From Thermovorax subterraneus (GTDB lineage Bacteria; Bacillota; Thermosediminibacteria; Thermosediminibacterales; Thermosediminibacteraceae), in the NCBI GenBank assembly GCA_021608145.1, contig JAKIHM010000017.1, positions 1-52,270 of the forward strand: a stretch of DNA of 52,270 bases. Direction: 5' to 3'. The notes beneath the pieces were generated by a model that saw only the letters and a list, made by a program, of their open reading frames with translations, had not been told where the DNA came from and did not search any database. Numbering within the stretch: position 1 is the first letter of the stretch; every line of letters begins with the position of its first letter. The position numbers were made by a program, and so were the translations under genes. This document shows, piece by piece, positions 17,756-25,688 of the stretch.

Positions 17756-20122
17756 TTGAAGTCCAGCGAATTGATAGAGTTGCTCAAGAAGAAAATTTTG
17801 ATATTTGACGGTGCTATGGGAACAATGCTCTTTAAAAATGGTCTTTCCCCTGGCTCATGTCCCGAATTACTGAATCTTGAATTCCCTAATGCCGTAGAAA
17901 ACGTCCACAGGCTTTACATCAATGCGGGAGCTGAGGTTATCGAAACTAACACGTTCGGAGCGAATCGAATTAAGCTTTCCGCCTTTGGTATTGCCGATAA
18001 GGTAAAAGAATTAAATTACAGGGCAGTCGAAATCGCCCGAAAAGCCGCAGGGACAAAGGTTTTAGTTGCAGGCTCTATAGGTCCTACCGGAAAGCTCATC
18101 TCACCCCTTGGCGACATTTCTTTTGACGAAGCTTACGCCGCTTTTAAAGAGCAGGCTGGTTACCTCCTGGAAGCGGGTGCAGACCTGATAATAATAGAAA
18201 CCATGTCTGACCTTCAGGAAATGAGGGCTGCCCTCCTCGCAGTTAAGGAATTCGGCGATGTCCCGGTAATATGCCAGATGACTTTTGAAAAAAACGGGAG
18301 GACCCTCACAGGCACCGATCCCGAAACCGCAGCGAGGGTCCTTTCTGCAATGGGCGCCACGGTCGTCGGCTTAAACTGCAGTTTGGGCCCAGAAGAAGCA
18401 ATAGACATCATAAAAAAGATGACCAGGGTAGGAGGCGTATACCTTTCCGCCCAGCCCAATGCCGGTCTTCCCGATACAAAAGGCGGCGCTGAATCCTATG
18501 CGGTCACACCCGAAGATATGGCAAAATATGCAAGGGAAATGGTCCGCCTGGGTGTTGCGGTAGTAGGTGGATGCTGCGGCACCACCCCGGAACACATAAA
18601 GGCTATTTCCGAAGCCATATCGGATCTTCGCCCGCCCTTGCGCTTTCCTGACGGAAGGTGCTTTTTGGCATGCCGCACCCGCACCCTTTACATAGAAGGA
18701 AGAGGTCCCACGCCTTTCGTCGGAGAACGAATAAATCCCACAGCAAGAAAAAAGCTGCAGGAATCGATTAAAAATGGCGACTTCGGGCCTGTAATAAAGG
18801 AAGCCGAAGAACAGGTGCGGGCCGGCGCTTCGATCCTCGACGTAAATGTAGGGGTACCGGGAATCGATGAAGCATCCGCAATGGCCAGGGCGGTAGAATC
18901 CATCCAGCGAACGGTTGATGTTCCCCTTTCCATAGATAGCTCCAACCCCGAAGCTATCGAAGCAGGCCTTAAATACTTTTGCGGCAGGGCTATAATAAAT
19001 TCGGTAGACGGTTCTAAGGACAAGCTCGAGAAAATACTCCCCATTGCCCGGCGCTACGGCGCTGCCTTAATAGGGCTAACTCTGGACAAAAGCGGAATTC
19101 CGGAAAGTGCCGAAAAGCGCCTGAAGGTCGCCCAAAAAATCGTCGAATATGCGGAAAAATACGGCATCGACCGCAACTTTATCTTCATCGATTGCCTGTG
19201 CCTTGCAGCCGGTGTCCATCAAAACCAGGCACTTGAAACTTTAAAGGCCATCAGCTTGATAAAAAATGAGCTGGGCGTGAAAACGGTACTCGGAATCAGC
19301 AATATATCCCACGGCCTCCCCTTCCGGAAGACTTTAAACGCGGCATTCCTCGCCATGGCGATGAAAGAAGGTCTGGACCTTCCGATAATAGACCCTCTGA
19401 GCCCTGAAATAATAGGTGCCTTAAGGGCTTCCGATCTCTTGACCGGCCGCGATGAGAGGGGCGAATATTACGTTTTCTCCGGGCGAGTAGAAAAAACTTC
19501 CGAGAAAACCTTGAAGGACGCGGTTATTAACGGCAATGCGGAAAACATAAAAGATCTGGTGGATTTGGCCTTAAAAGCCGGGCATAGTCCGCTCGATGTC
19601 ATAAACGAGATGGTCATACCCGCCCTGGAAGAGGTGGGCAAAAAGTACGAAACGGGCGAATTCTTCCTTCCCCAACTCATAGCAGCCGCCGAGGCGGCCG
19701 AGATGGCCTTCTCCCATCTTCGCCCCCTTATCGGCGCAGAAAAACAAAAATCCCACGGCACGGTAGTTTTAGCCACCGTCCGCGGGGACATTCACGACAT
19801 AGGTAAGAACATCGTGAAACTAATGCTCTCAAACAACGGTTTTAACGTAATAGACCTCGGGGTGGATGTACCGGAAGAAAAAATCATAGAAGCCGCTGTA
19901 AGTAGCAATGCCGACATAATAGGATTGAGCGCCTTGATGACGACGACGATGGTCAGGATGAAGGATGTGGTGGACCTTGCTAAATCCCGGGGAATATCTT
20001 CCAAAATAATGGTGGGCGGTGCAGTTGTCACCGAGGAATTTGCAAAGATGATAGGTGCCGACGGATATGCCCCAGATGCGGTTTCCGCAGTAAATCTGGC
20101 CAAAAAACTAATTGGCACATGA
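17756..20122 (+). CDS. metH: Cobalamin-dependent methionine synthase, short form
   Basis: 788 residues. Domain order: homocysteine-binding barrel (1-290; zinc cysteines C208 in GLNCS and C273-C274 in GGCCGTTPEH), pterin/methyltetrahydrofolate-binding barrel (about 310-560; FVGERINPTARKK, DVNVGVPGIDE), cobalamin cap (about 585-660) and B12 domain (DIHDIGKNIV, axial His680). The C-terminal AdoMet-binding reactivation domain of E. coli MetH (about 1227 residues) is missing, so oxidised cob(II)alamin must be repaired by a separate protein. TTG 17756 with AAAGGAGG is preferred; the stop lies 26 bases before the convergent activase gene. Last gene of the SAM-I operon, completing sulfide to methionine. 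Confidence 0.94.
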   Translation: MKSSELIELLKKKILIFDGAMGTMLFKNGLSPGSCPELLNLEFPNAVENVHRLYINAGAEVIETNTFGANRIKLSAFGIADKVKELNYRAVEIARKAAGTKVLVAGSIGPTGKLISPLGDISFDEAYAAFKEQAGYLLEAGADLIIIETMSDLQEMRAALLAVKEFGDVPVICQMTFEKNGRTLTGTDPETAARVLSAMGATVVGLNCSLGPEEAIDIIKKMTRVGGVYLSAQPNAGLPDTKGGAESYAVTPEDMAKYAREMVRLGVAVVGGCCGTTPEHIKAISEAISDLRPPLRFPDGRCFLACRTRTLYIEGRGPTPFVGERINPTARKKLQESIKNGDFGPVIKEAEEQVRAGASILDVNVGVPGIDEASAMARAVESIQRTVDVPLSIDSSNPEAIEAGLKYFCGRAIINSVDGSKDKLEKILPIARRYGAALIGLTLDKSGIPESAEKRLKVAQKIVEYAEKYGIDRNFIFIDCLCLAAGVHQNQALETLKAISLIKNELGVKTVLGISNISHGLPFRKTLNAAFLAMAMKEGLDLPIIDPLSPEIIGALRASDLLTGRDERGEYYVFSGRVEKTSEKTLKDAVINGNAENIKDLVDLALKAGHSPLDVINEMVIPALEEVGKKYETGEFFLPQLIAAAEAAEMAFSHLRPLIGAEKQKSHGTVVLATVRGDIHDIGKNIVKLMLSNNGFNVIDLGVDVPEEKIIEAAVSSNADIIGLSALMTTTMVRMKDVVDLAKSRGISSKIMVGGAVVTEEFAKMIGADGYAPDAVSAVNLAKKLIGT

Positions 20123-20148
20123 TAACTTCCAGCTTTTTATCACACTTG

Positions 20149-21066
20149 TTACTTGTTATCATATACATTAAACCCTATTCTCTCAAAAGCTTCTTTTATG
20201 CGCTTCATGGTAGCCAGAGGTGGTGCGCTAAAGTACACCATCTTGTATTCCCTTGAAAGCCTTGCGTACTTTTCGCTCACATCGTGGAAGGGCAAAAGTT
20301 CTATTTGCCTTATGTCTTTTAACGAAGATGCGAATTCCACAAGGCCTTCTATATTTTCATTTGTATCGGTAATCCCGGGGATGACGGGAAGGCGAAGGAG
20401 CACGTCCTTGCCCCTTCCCGCATCATCCAGAAGCCTCAGGTTTTTCCTTATAGGCTCGTTGGAAACCCCGGTGTATTTTTTGTGATGCTCCTCTTTAGCG
20501 AGTTTCAGGTCGAACAGGAAAAAATCCACATAATCCATAACCTCTTCGAAGGTATCCTGGGGCGCGAAGCCCGAAGTGTCAAGGGCGGTGTGGAAGCCGT
20601 GCTCCTTGCACCTTTTTAGAGCTTCCTTCAGAAAATGCGGCTGCGCGAGGGGCTCTCCCCCCGAAAAAGTAACGCCGCCGCCGGATTTGTCGTAAAAGAG
20701 CACGTCTCTTTCCAATTCCTTTATAAGTTCCTCCACATTTATCACCCTCCCGACGAGCCTCATCGCATTCGTCGGGCAAGCATCGGCACATATACCGCAC
20801 CCTATGCAAAGGCTTCTTTCAATTTTGGGAAAGCCGCCTTCGTTTTCAAAAAAAATCGCCCCGGCCGGGCATACCCCGGCGCAGGTACGACACCTCATAC
20901 ATTTGTATTCGAAAAACATTAGCTCATTCTTGGGCGATATGCCTTCCGGATTGTGGCACCACCAGCACCGCAAGGGACAGCCTTTCATAAAGACGGTGGT
21001 CCTTATTCCCGGCCCGTCGTGCACCGCAAAGCGCTTAATATCGAATATCAACCCGTTGTACGTCAT
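20149..21066 (-). CDS. Glycyl-radical enzyme activase (radical SAM)
   Basis: 305 residues. Uses SAM and a 4Fe-4S cluster to abstract hydrogen from the glycine of its partner enzyme encoded just upstream. Radical SAM cysteines are C30, C34 and C37 (CPLRCWWC); the inserted ferredoxin domain with two more clusters follows (CMRCRTCAGVCP and CIGCGICADACP), then SGGGVTFSGGEP. The N-terminal FAVHDGPGIRTTVF is the activase signature. The start ATG has AGGAGG upstream. Gap to the dehydratase is 29 bases; same transcript, by analogy to hypE of the hydroxyproline pathway. Confidence 0.93.
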   Translation of the reverse strand: MTYNGLIFDIKRFAVHDGPGIRTTVFMKGCPLRCWWCHNPEGISPKNELMFFEYKCMRCRTCAGVCPAGAIFFENEGGFPKIERSLCIGCGICADACPTNAMRLVGRVINVEELIKELERDVLFYDKSGGGVTFSGGEPLAQPHFLKEALKRCKEHGFHTALDTSGFAPQDTFEEVMDYVDFFLFDLKLAKEEHHKKYTGVSNEPIRKNLRLLDDAGRGKDVLLRLPVIPGITDTNENIEGLVEFASSLKDIRQIELLPFHDVSEKYARLSREYKMVYFSAPPLATMKRIKEAFERIGFNVYDNK

Positions 21067-21095
21067 TTAAAAGCCTCCTTGTGGCATCAAATAAG

Positions 21096-23531
21096 CTAAA
21101 TCTCCTTGTGTTCGGTCCTCGCTATTATCTCCTCCTGCAGTCCCTTCGGCAAATTCACGAAGTAGTCGCTGTATCCCGCCACCCTCACCATCAGGTCCTG
21201 GAAATCCGCAGGACGTTTTTGGGCCTCTCTCAAAAGCTCCGCACTCACCACGTTGAACTGCACGTGGTGCCCGCCCATGTTGAAGAACGTTCTTATCAGG
21301 CTTGCGAGATTCTTCAGGTTTTCTTCGCCCTCCAAAAGGTCCGGCGTGAGCTTTTGGTTTAAAAGCGCCCCGCCGGTCTTATCCCAGTCGCACTTCGCTA
21401 CGGACCTGAATACTGCCGCTATTCCTCTTCTGTCGCTTCCCTGCACTGGAGATATGCCCTCGGACACCGGAAAACCGGCTTTTCTGCCGTCCGGCGTGGC
21501 ACCGGTTACCTTGCCGAAATATACGTGGGCCGTCGTGGGCAGGAAATACGCCCTTCTCGAAGCCCTCCTCACCGGCGTCGGCGGGTAGCTTTCTATTATC
21601 CCGACTACCTCATCCACCAGTCTCTTCGCTACCTCGTCGGCGTAATCGTCGTCCTCTCCGTATCGCGGAGTCTTATTCAATATCCTCTGCCTCAAAATCT
21701 CGTATTTCCCTTCGAAATTTTGCCTCAAGGCTTCCAAGAATTCTTCCATGCTCGTCGTCTTTTCGTCGAAGACGTGGTATTTCAATGAGCTCAGACTGAA
21801 AGCCACGGTGCCGAGCCCCACGAGCTGCACGTACTGCGTGTTGTACCTCGTTCCACCCGAATTGTAGTCCTTTGCTTTTTTCACGCAGTCATCTATCCAA
21901 AGCGACAGGAACGGCACGGGAAGCTGCCTTGCGTAGATTTCCTCTATGATGTCGTTCCCCTTCATCTTTATGTCCATGAAATGCTTTACTTGTTTGATGA
22001 ATGCCTGCCACAGCTCTTCGTAGGATTTGAAGTTAGCCGGATCACCGGTTTCGATCCCCAGTTTTTTGCCGGTCTGCGGGTCTATTCCGTTGTTCAGGGT
22101 AATTTCCAGAATCTTGGGTAGGTTGAAGTAACCCGTGAGTATATAGGCTTCCTTGCCGAAGGAACCCGTCTCCACGCAGCCGCTCACCCCGGCGGTCCTC
22201 GCATCCTCCAGAGTCTTGCCCTGCCTCAACATCTTCACTATCACGCCGTCGAAGTTGAAAAACGGTGGCTCGCCGAATCCCGGAGCTACAACCTGCAAGG
22301 CCTTTATCAATATCCTATCAGGGTTTTTGTTGCTGACGAGCAAGGCAGTGTTCGGCTGAAGCGTCCTCATTTCATCCAGCACTTCCAAGAGCAGGTAGGA
22401 CACTTCGTTTACGCCGTCGGAGCCGTCTTTTTTGAGGCCACCTATATTTATCTTGGTAAAATCGTTGTATGTGAAGCTTTCCTCCGCAGTAACTCCTACT
22501 TTGGGCACCGCTGGCTGGTTGTTTATCTTTATCCAGAAGGCCTCTAAAAGTTCCTTGGCCTTCTCCCTCGTTAGCCTTCCTTCTTTTACATCCTTTTCGT
22601 AGAAGGGAAAAAGGTGCTGGTCGAATCTGCCCGGGTTGAATGAATCCCAGGGATTGGTCTCATAGACCACCCCGACGTGGACGAACCAATAGTGCTGCAG
22701 GGCTTCCCAGAAGGTCTCCGGTGCATGAGCAGGGACCTTGCGGCAAATTCTTGCCATCTCCTCAAGTTCTCTCTTGCGCTCGGGGTTTTCTTCCTCCTTA
22801 GCCATTTTTTCCAGTTTTTCGGCATAACGCTTAGCATATATCAAAATTGCGTCAGCGGCAATGTCCATAGCCTTCAATTCTTCCAACTTTTCTTTATAAT
22901 CGGGATCATCGGGTTTGAGTTCTTGCATGCTCTTTTTTATTTCCTCTTTTATGTCGAGAACCCCTTTTTCAAAAATTCTCTCCCCGCCGGCGGTATGTCC
23001 TGGCGCCCTCTGTTCCATGAATTCGGTCCATATCCCCGCTTCATAGGCATCTAGCCATTCTTGAGGAAGGCGTGCAAAAAGTTCTTCCCTAACCGTCTTG
23101 CCCTTCCAGAACGGAATTATCTCCTCTTCGTAAAGCTTTTTCGTCTCTTTATCGACCTTGTATGGCATGTTTTCCCTGGAATCCAGAATTTCTAGGTCCT
23201 GCATGCTGTGGGTGCATATCTCGGGATAGGTAGGCACCTCCTGCGGACCAGTTCCCCTGAGCCCTACGATAAGCTGGCCTTCCTCCACCGGCAGGCTCAC
23301 CCGCTCCATCAAGTACTTGAAAGCCATAGCGCGCTGCACCGGAATGGACTCGTCTTTTGCTATGCCGCTCTTGTAAAATTCCGTTATGATCTTTGCCCTC
23401 TCGGCGGAGATTTTGACCTGAGCCTTAACGCTTTCTTCGCGAAGCTTAGCTATTCGCTCATTTATGGGACGGACAGCCGACCTCCTTTTTTGGATTTCTT
23501 TTTCAACTGTACACCCGGAAGAGATATGCAT
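21096..23531 (-). CDS. hypD: Glycyl radical enzyme, probable trans-4-hydroxy-L-proline dehydratase
   Basis: 811 residues. The thiyl cysteine is C452 in GVSGCVETG and the radical glycine is G786 in VRVAGYSDYF. The stretch CVETGSFGKEAYILTGYFNLPKILEITLNNG and YNSGGTRYNTQYVQLVGLGT match, from memory, Clostridioides difficile HypD closely, more so than pyruvate formate-lyase or glycerol dehydratase. HypD dehydrates hydroxyproline to pyrroline-5-carboxylate, later reduced to proline. Context agrees: activase downstream, SSS symporter and proline racemase nearby. A -24/-12 promoter lies at 23603-23618. Other amino-acid-like substrates remain possible. Confidence 0.85.
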   Translation of the reverse strand: MHISSGCTVEKEIQKRRSAVRPINERIAKLREESVKAQVKISAERAKIITEFYKSGIAKDESIPVQRAMAFKYLMERVSLPVEEGQLIVGLRGTGPQEVPTYPEICTHSMQDLEILDSRENMPYKVDKETKKLYEEEIIPFWKGKTVREELFARLPQEWLDAYEAGIWTEFMEQRAPGHTAGGERIFEKGVLDIKEEIKKSMQELKPDDPDYKEKLEELKAMDIAADAILIYAKRYAEKLEKMAKEEENPERKRELEEMARICRKVPAHAPETFWEALQHYWFVHVGVVYETNPWDSFNPGRFDQHLFPFYEKDVKEGRLTREKAKELLEAFWIKINNQPAVPKVGVTAEESFTYNDFTKINIGGLKKDGSDGVNEVSYLLLEVLDEMRTLQPNTALLVSNKNPDRILIKALQVVAPGFGEPPFFNFDGVIVKMLRQGKTLEDARTAGVSGCVETGSFGKEAYILTGYFNLPKILEITLNNGIDPQTGKKLGIETGDPANFKSYEELWQAFIKQVKHFMDIKMKGNDIIEEIYARQLPVPFLSLWIDDCVKKAKDYNSGGTRYNTQYVQLVGLGTVAFSLSSLKYHVFDEKTTSMEEFLEALRQNFEGKYEILRQRILNKTPRYGEDDDYADEVAKRLVDEVVGIIESYPPTPVRRASRRAYFLPTTAHVYFGKVTGATPDGRKAGFPVSEGISPVQGSDRRGIAAVFRSVAKCDWDKTGGALLNQKLTPDLLEGEENLKNLASLIRTFFNMGGHHVQFNVVSAELLREAQKRPADFQDLMVRVAGYSDYFVNLPKGLQEEIIARTEHKEI

Positions 23532-23602
23532 AAAATTCGCCTCCCGTAGTAGTATTATTATACAGGGATTAAAAAGCTAATTTTCCATATCTATTAAATC
23601 TA

Positions 23603-23618
23603 TGCAAATTTTATGCCA
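23603..23618 (-). promoter_or_regulatory. Sigma-54 promoter of hypD-activase
   Basis: Minus strand TGGCATAAAATTTGCA: TGGCA and TTGCA with the fixed spacing (GG to GC). It lies 72 bases before the hypD ATG. Confidence 0.82.
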
Positions 23619-23629
23619 TTTAGTTTTTA

Positions 23630-23729
23630 ACAAGAGTCCAACTCTTGTCTATTTCATTCACCCTCTAAAACATTTAATTCTTGATTATAGCGTAGCCGTC
23701 ATTAATAACCATTTTAGAGACAATGTCTC
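23630..23729 (-). promoter_or_regulatory. Candidate activator-binding palindromes upstream of hypD
   Basis: ACAAGAGT-CCA-ACTCTTGT (23630-23648) lies 11 bases from the -24 element; GAGACA-A-TGTCTC (23717-23729) lies about 100 bases from it, the usual distance for a sigma-54 enhancer. Either may bind the regulator at 28664-30112. Confidence 0.45.
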
Positions 23730-23744
23730 ATTTTAGATACGCCA

Positions 23745-23791
23745 GTAGGAATATCAGCGGAATAGAGAGGTCTTTCCGCTGATATTCCTAC
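23745..23791. repeat. 18-bp perfect inverted repeat between symporter and hypD
   Basis: Arms GTAGGAATATCAGCGGAA (23745-23762) and its exact complement (23774-23791) surround an 11-base loop. There is no T tract on either strand, so it is not a textbook terminator; it could protect an mRNA end or be a mobile-element remnant. The whole 353-base gap 23532-23884 holds this, the two palindromes and the sigma-54 promoter, and no gene. Confidence 0.8.
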
Positions 23792-23884
23792 CCAAAATGT
23801 TATTAAAAGGAACTATAGCCGATGAAACGCTATTTCAATGTATCCGATATTGTTGCAAGCTTTACAATGTAAAATATTAAGCTG

Positions 23885-25336
23885 TCAACTGCTATGGTCC
23901 AAATTGGGTACTGTTGATGCTGTTGATTTGGTAAACAGATTGACGAGCAACAGGACAAGTGTTGTTACCACAATTGCCGGGATAATTCCGCCTCCAAATA
24001 ATTTATTGAGTGACGGTACCCCCTCGAAAAATACTGCTACTATCGCTCCTGCGACAAGGCCTGCACGACTTGCAGTTGCAGACAAGCCCGACTTAAACTT
24101 CTTAGAATTCTTATCCTTATAAATATAGGCAATAATGAAGTAAGGAATTAATACACCGCCACATATCGCATATCCAAACATGCCCAGATCAAGAATTGAT
24201 GGGAAAGTAAGAGCAGCACCTATTGAAAAAAGGCCAGCTATCGCAGTAACTATTCTAGAATATTTTACCTGCTTCTTTGTGTCCATTCTCCCATAGGGAT
24301 CAATGATATCACACATTATATTAGCTCCTCCATTATTGAGGTGCGTATCTGCTGTAGACATACAGGCAGCCATGACACAAACCATTGCTAAAGCCTGGAC
24401 AAACATCGGTGTATGGTTAAATAAAAACCAGAAGGTAGCCTTATCTCCGACTTGAGGATTTACTGCTCGCACGTATAATCCCATAAATAACGTGAAGAAT
24501 ACAGCTATAGCGGTTATAACCATAGCGATTTTATATGCTTTTACAGTCTGAATATCTTTTGCTGCAAAAGCCCTATTCCACATAGGAGGATTTGAAAGCC
24601 CTCCAAAAAATCCAACTAGAAAACCGGATAAATGTGGCAAAATTCCTCCCGGGGTCCATTGCCACAAATTTGGATCCTGGGCTATAAGTTGTCTGCTAAT
24701 CCATGAAACGTTCAGGCCGGTTACCTTCACAATATAAGTGATCATAAAGACGGCAAGTGCAAGTTGCATAATTCCCTGGAAAAAGTCCGTCTGCACAACT
24801 GCTTTAAATCCACCGCTAATAGTATAATAAATAACAACAGCGCCAACTATCACCATAATTATTTTTGGATTAACATTAAACACCATGCTATAGAGGTACG
24901 ATAATGCCATTATTTGGCCACCCACCCAGCACACATTTGGCAAAAGGGTAGCAGCTCCTGCAATCCTTCTTACAAATAAGTCCCCGCCCGCGAGATAGTC
25001 CGAAAGATAGTGTGCCATAGTTACATAATTAAATTTGGCAAGATGAGGTGCAAGAAGGAATGCGACCGTGTTATAACCTAATACCACCTCACCAAGATAC
25101 ACCCAATAGGCAGAAATTCCATGCATCGCAGCTCTACCAGCATAACCGACAAAATTGCCGGCACCACTAAAGGAGGCCCAAGTCGTAAAAAACAGGAACC
25201 AAAAAGTTACTGTTTTACCTGCTAAGAAATAATCATAAGCATCTTTAATTTCAGTGCGAGTTTTATACCCTACCCATACGCAGAGTCCGAGGTAAATCGT
25301 AGTCATAACAATTACCAGTGTTTGAAGTGATGTCAT
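23885..25336 (-). CDS. SSS-family sodium/solute symporter
   Basis: 483 residues with about 13 membrane segments. It belongs to the sodium/proline-pantothenate-type SSS family: AYDYFLAGKTVTFWFLFFTTWASFSGAGNFVGYAG at the N-terminus (sodium and substrate region), YYTISGGFKAVVQTDFFQG and VCVMAACMSTADTHLNNGG. Its place between hypD and proline racemase suggests uptake of hydroxyproline or proline. Not a close relative of the truncated symporter at 14665 beyond the family level. ATG 25336 with AGGGAGGG 11 bases upstream; the leader contains an unusual stem-loop. Confidence 0.87.
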   Translation of the reverse strand: MTSLQTLVIVMTTIYLGLCVWVGYKTRTEIKDAYDYFLAGKTVTFWFLFFTTWASFSGAGNFVGYAGRAAMHGISAYWVYLGEVVLGYNTVAFLLAPHLAKFNYVTMAHYLSDYLAGGDLFVRRIAGAATLLPNVCWVGGQIMALSYLYSMVFNVNPKIIMVIVGAVVIYYTISGGFKAVVQTDFFQGIMQLALAVFMITYIVKVTGLNVSWISRQLIAQDPNLWQWTPGGILPHLSGFLVGFFGGLSNPPMWNRAFAAKDIQTVKAYKIAMVITAIAVFFTLFMGLYVRAVNPQVGDKATFWFLFNHTPMFVQALAMVCVMAACMSTADTHLNNGGANIMCDIIDPYGRMDTKKQVKYSRIVTAIAGLFSIGAALTFPSILDLGMFGYAICGGVLIPYFIIAYIYKDKNSKKFKSGLSATASRAGLVAGAIVAVFFEGVPSLNKLFGGGIIPAIVVTTLVLLLVNLFTKSTASTVPNLDHSS

Positions 25337-25362
25337 CTTTTATTTAACCCTCCCTTGTTGTT

Positions 25363-25418
25363 AAATTGTACCTTTGTTTGCAATTGTTTTAACCCAAATA
25401 ACATCAAAAGTACAATTT
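25363..25418 (-). repeat. Long imperfect stem-loop in symporter leader
   Basis: AAATTGTACCTTTG (25363-25376) pairs with CAAAAGTACAATTT (25405-25418) in 13 of 14 positions around a 28-base loop, ending 27 bases before the ATG. In the same 352-base gap (25337-25688) lie GGAAACTCAGTTTCC (25451-25465), a hairpin AGCCCT/AGGGCT (25476-25493) with a T-rich tail on the plus strand, and the left end of the insertion sequence. Confidence 0.6.
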
Positions 25419-25620
25419 TTACACCTCCTCATCTTTCCATGTAGATTTTCGGAAACTCAGTTTCCTTTATTCTCAAGCCCTCTCACAAGGGCTATTATTT
25501 TTTTACCTCCACTTATTCTCCGTTGCAAAAATAGCTGATAATTATAGATATCACGAGATATTATGAGTATTCTTGTGATTGATGCGAATATCTGCTTATA
25601 TTCATACTTGACTTTTTCGG

Positions 25621-25682
25621 ATCACCCCCATAATTGAAGTGGATGGTATTTTTTACCATTACTTCTAATAAATGAGGGTGAT
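25621..25682 (+). promoter_or_regulatory. Nested hairpin sequestering the transposase ribosome-binding site
   Basis: ATCACCCCCAT (25621-25631) pairs with ATGAGGGTGAT (25672-25682), 10 of 11 positions; inside it GAAGT/ACTTC and ATGGTA/TACCAT (25643-25659) form a second helix. The Shine-Dalgarno GAGGGTG lies in the outer stem, eight bases from the start codon, so read-through transcripts should be poorly translated. Confidence 0.6.
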
Positions 25683-25688
25683 TATTTT

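Noticed and set aside
20123-20148. Terminator between the convergent metH and activase genes.
   Set aside because: The 26-base gap has no inverted repeat; termination must use other signals or lie inside the genes.
25379-25396. A sigma-54-like promoter before the symporter gene (GGG...TTGCAA on the minus strand).
   Set aside because: The GG and GC elements are one base too far apart; the spacing of -24/-12 promoters is rigid, unlike the two good matches at 23603 and 28551.
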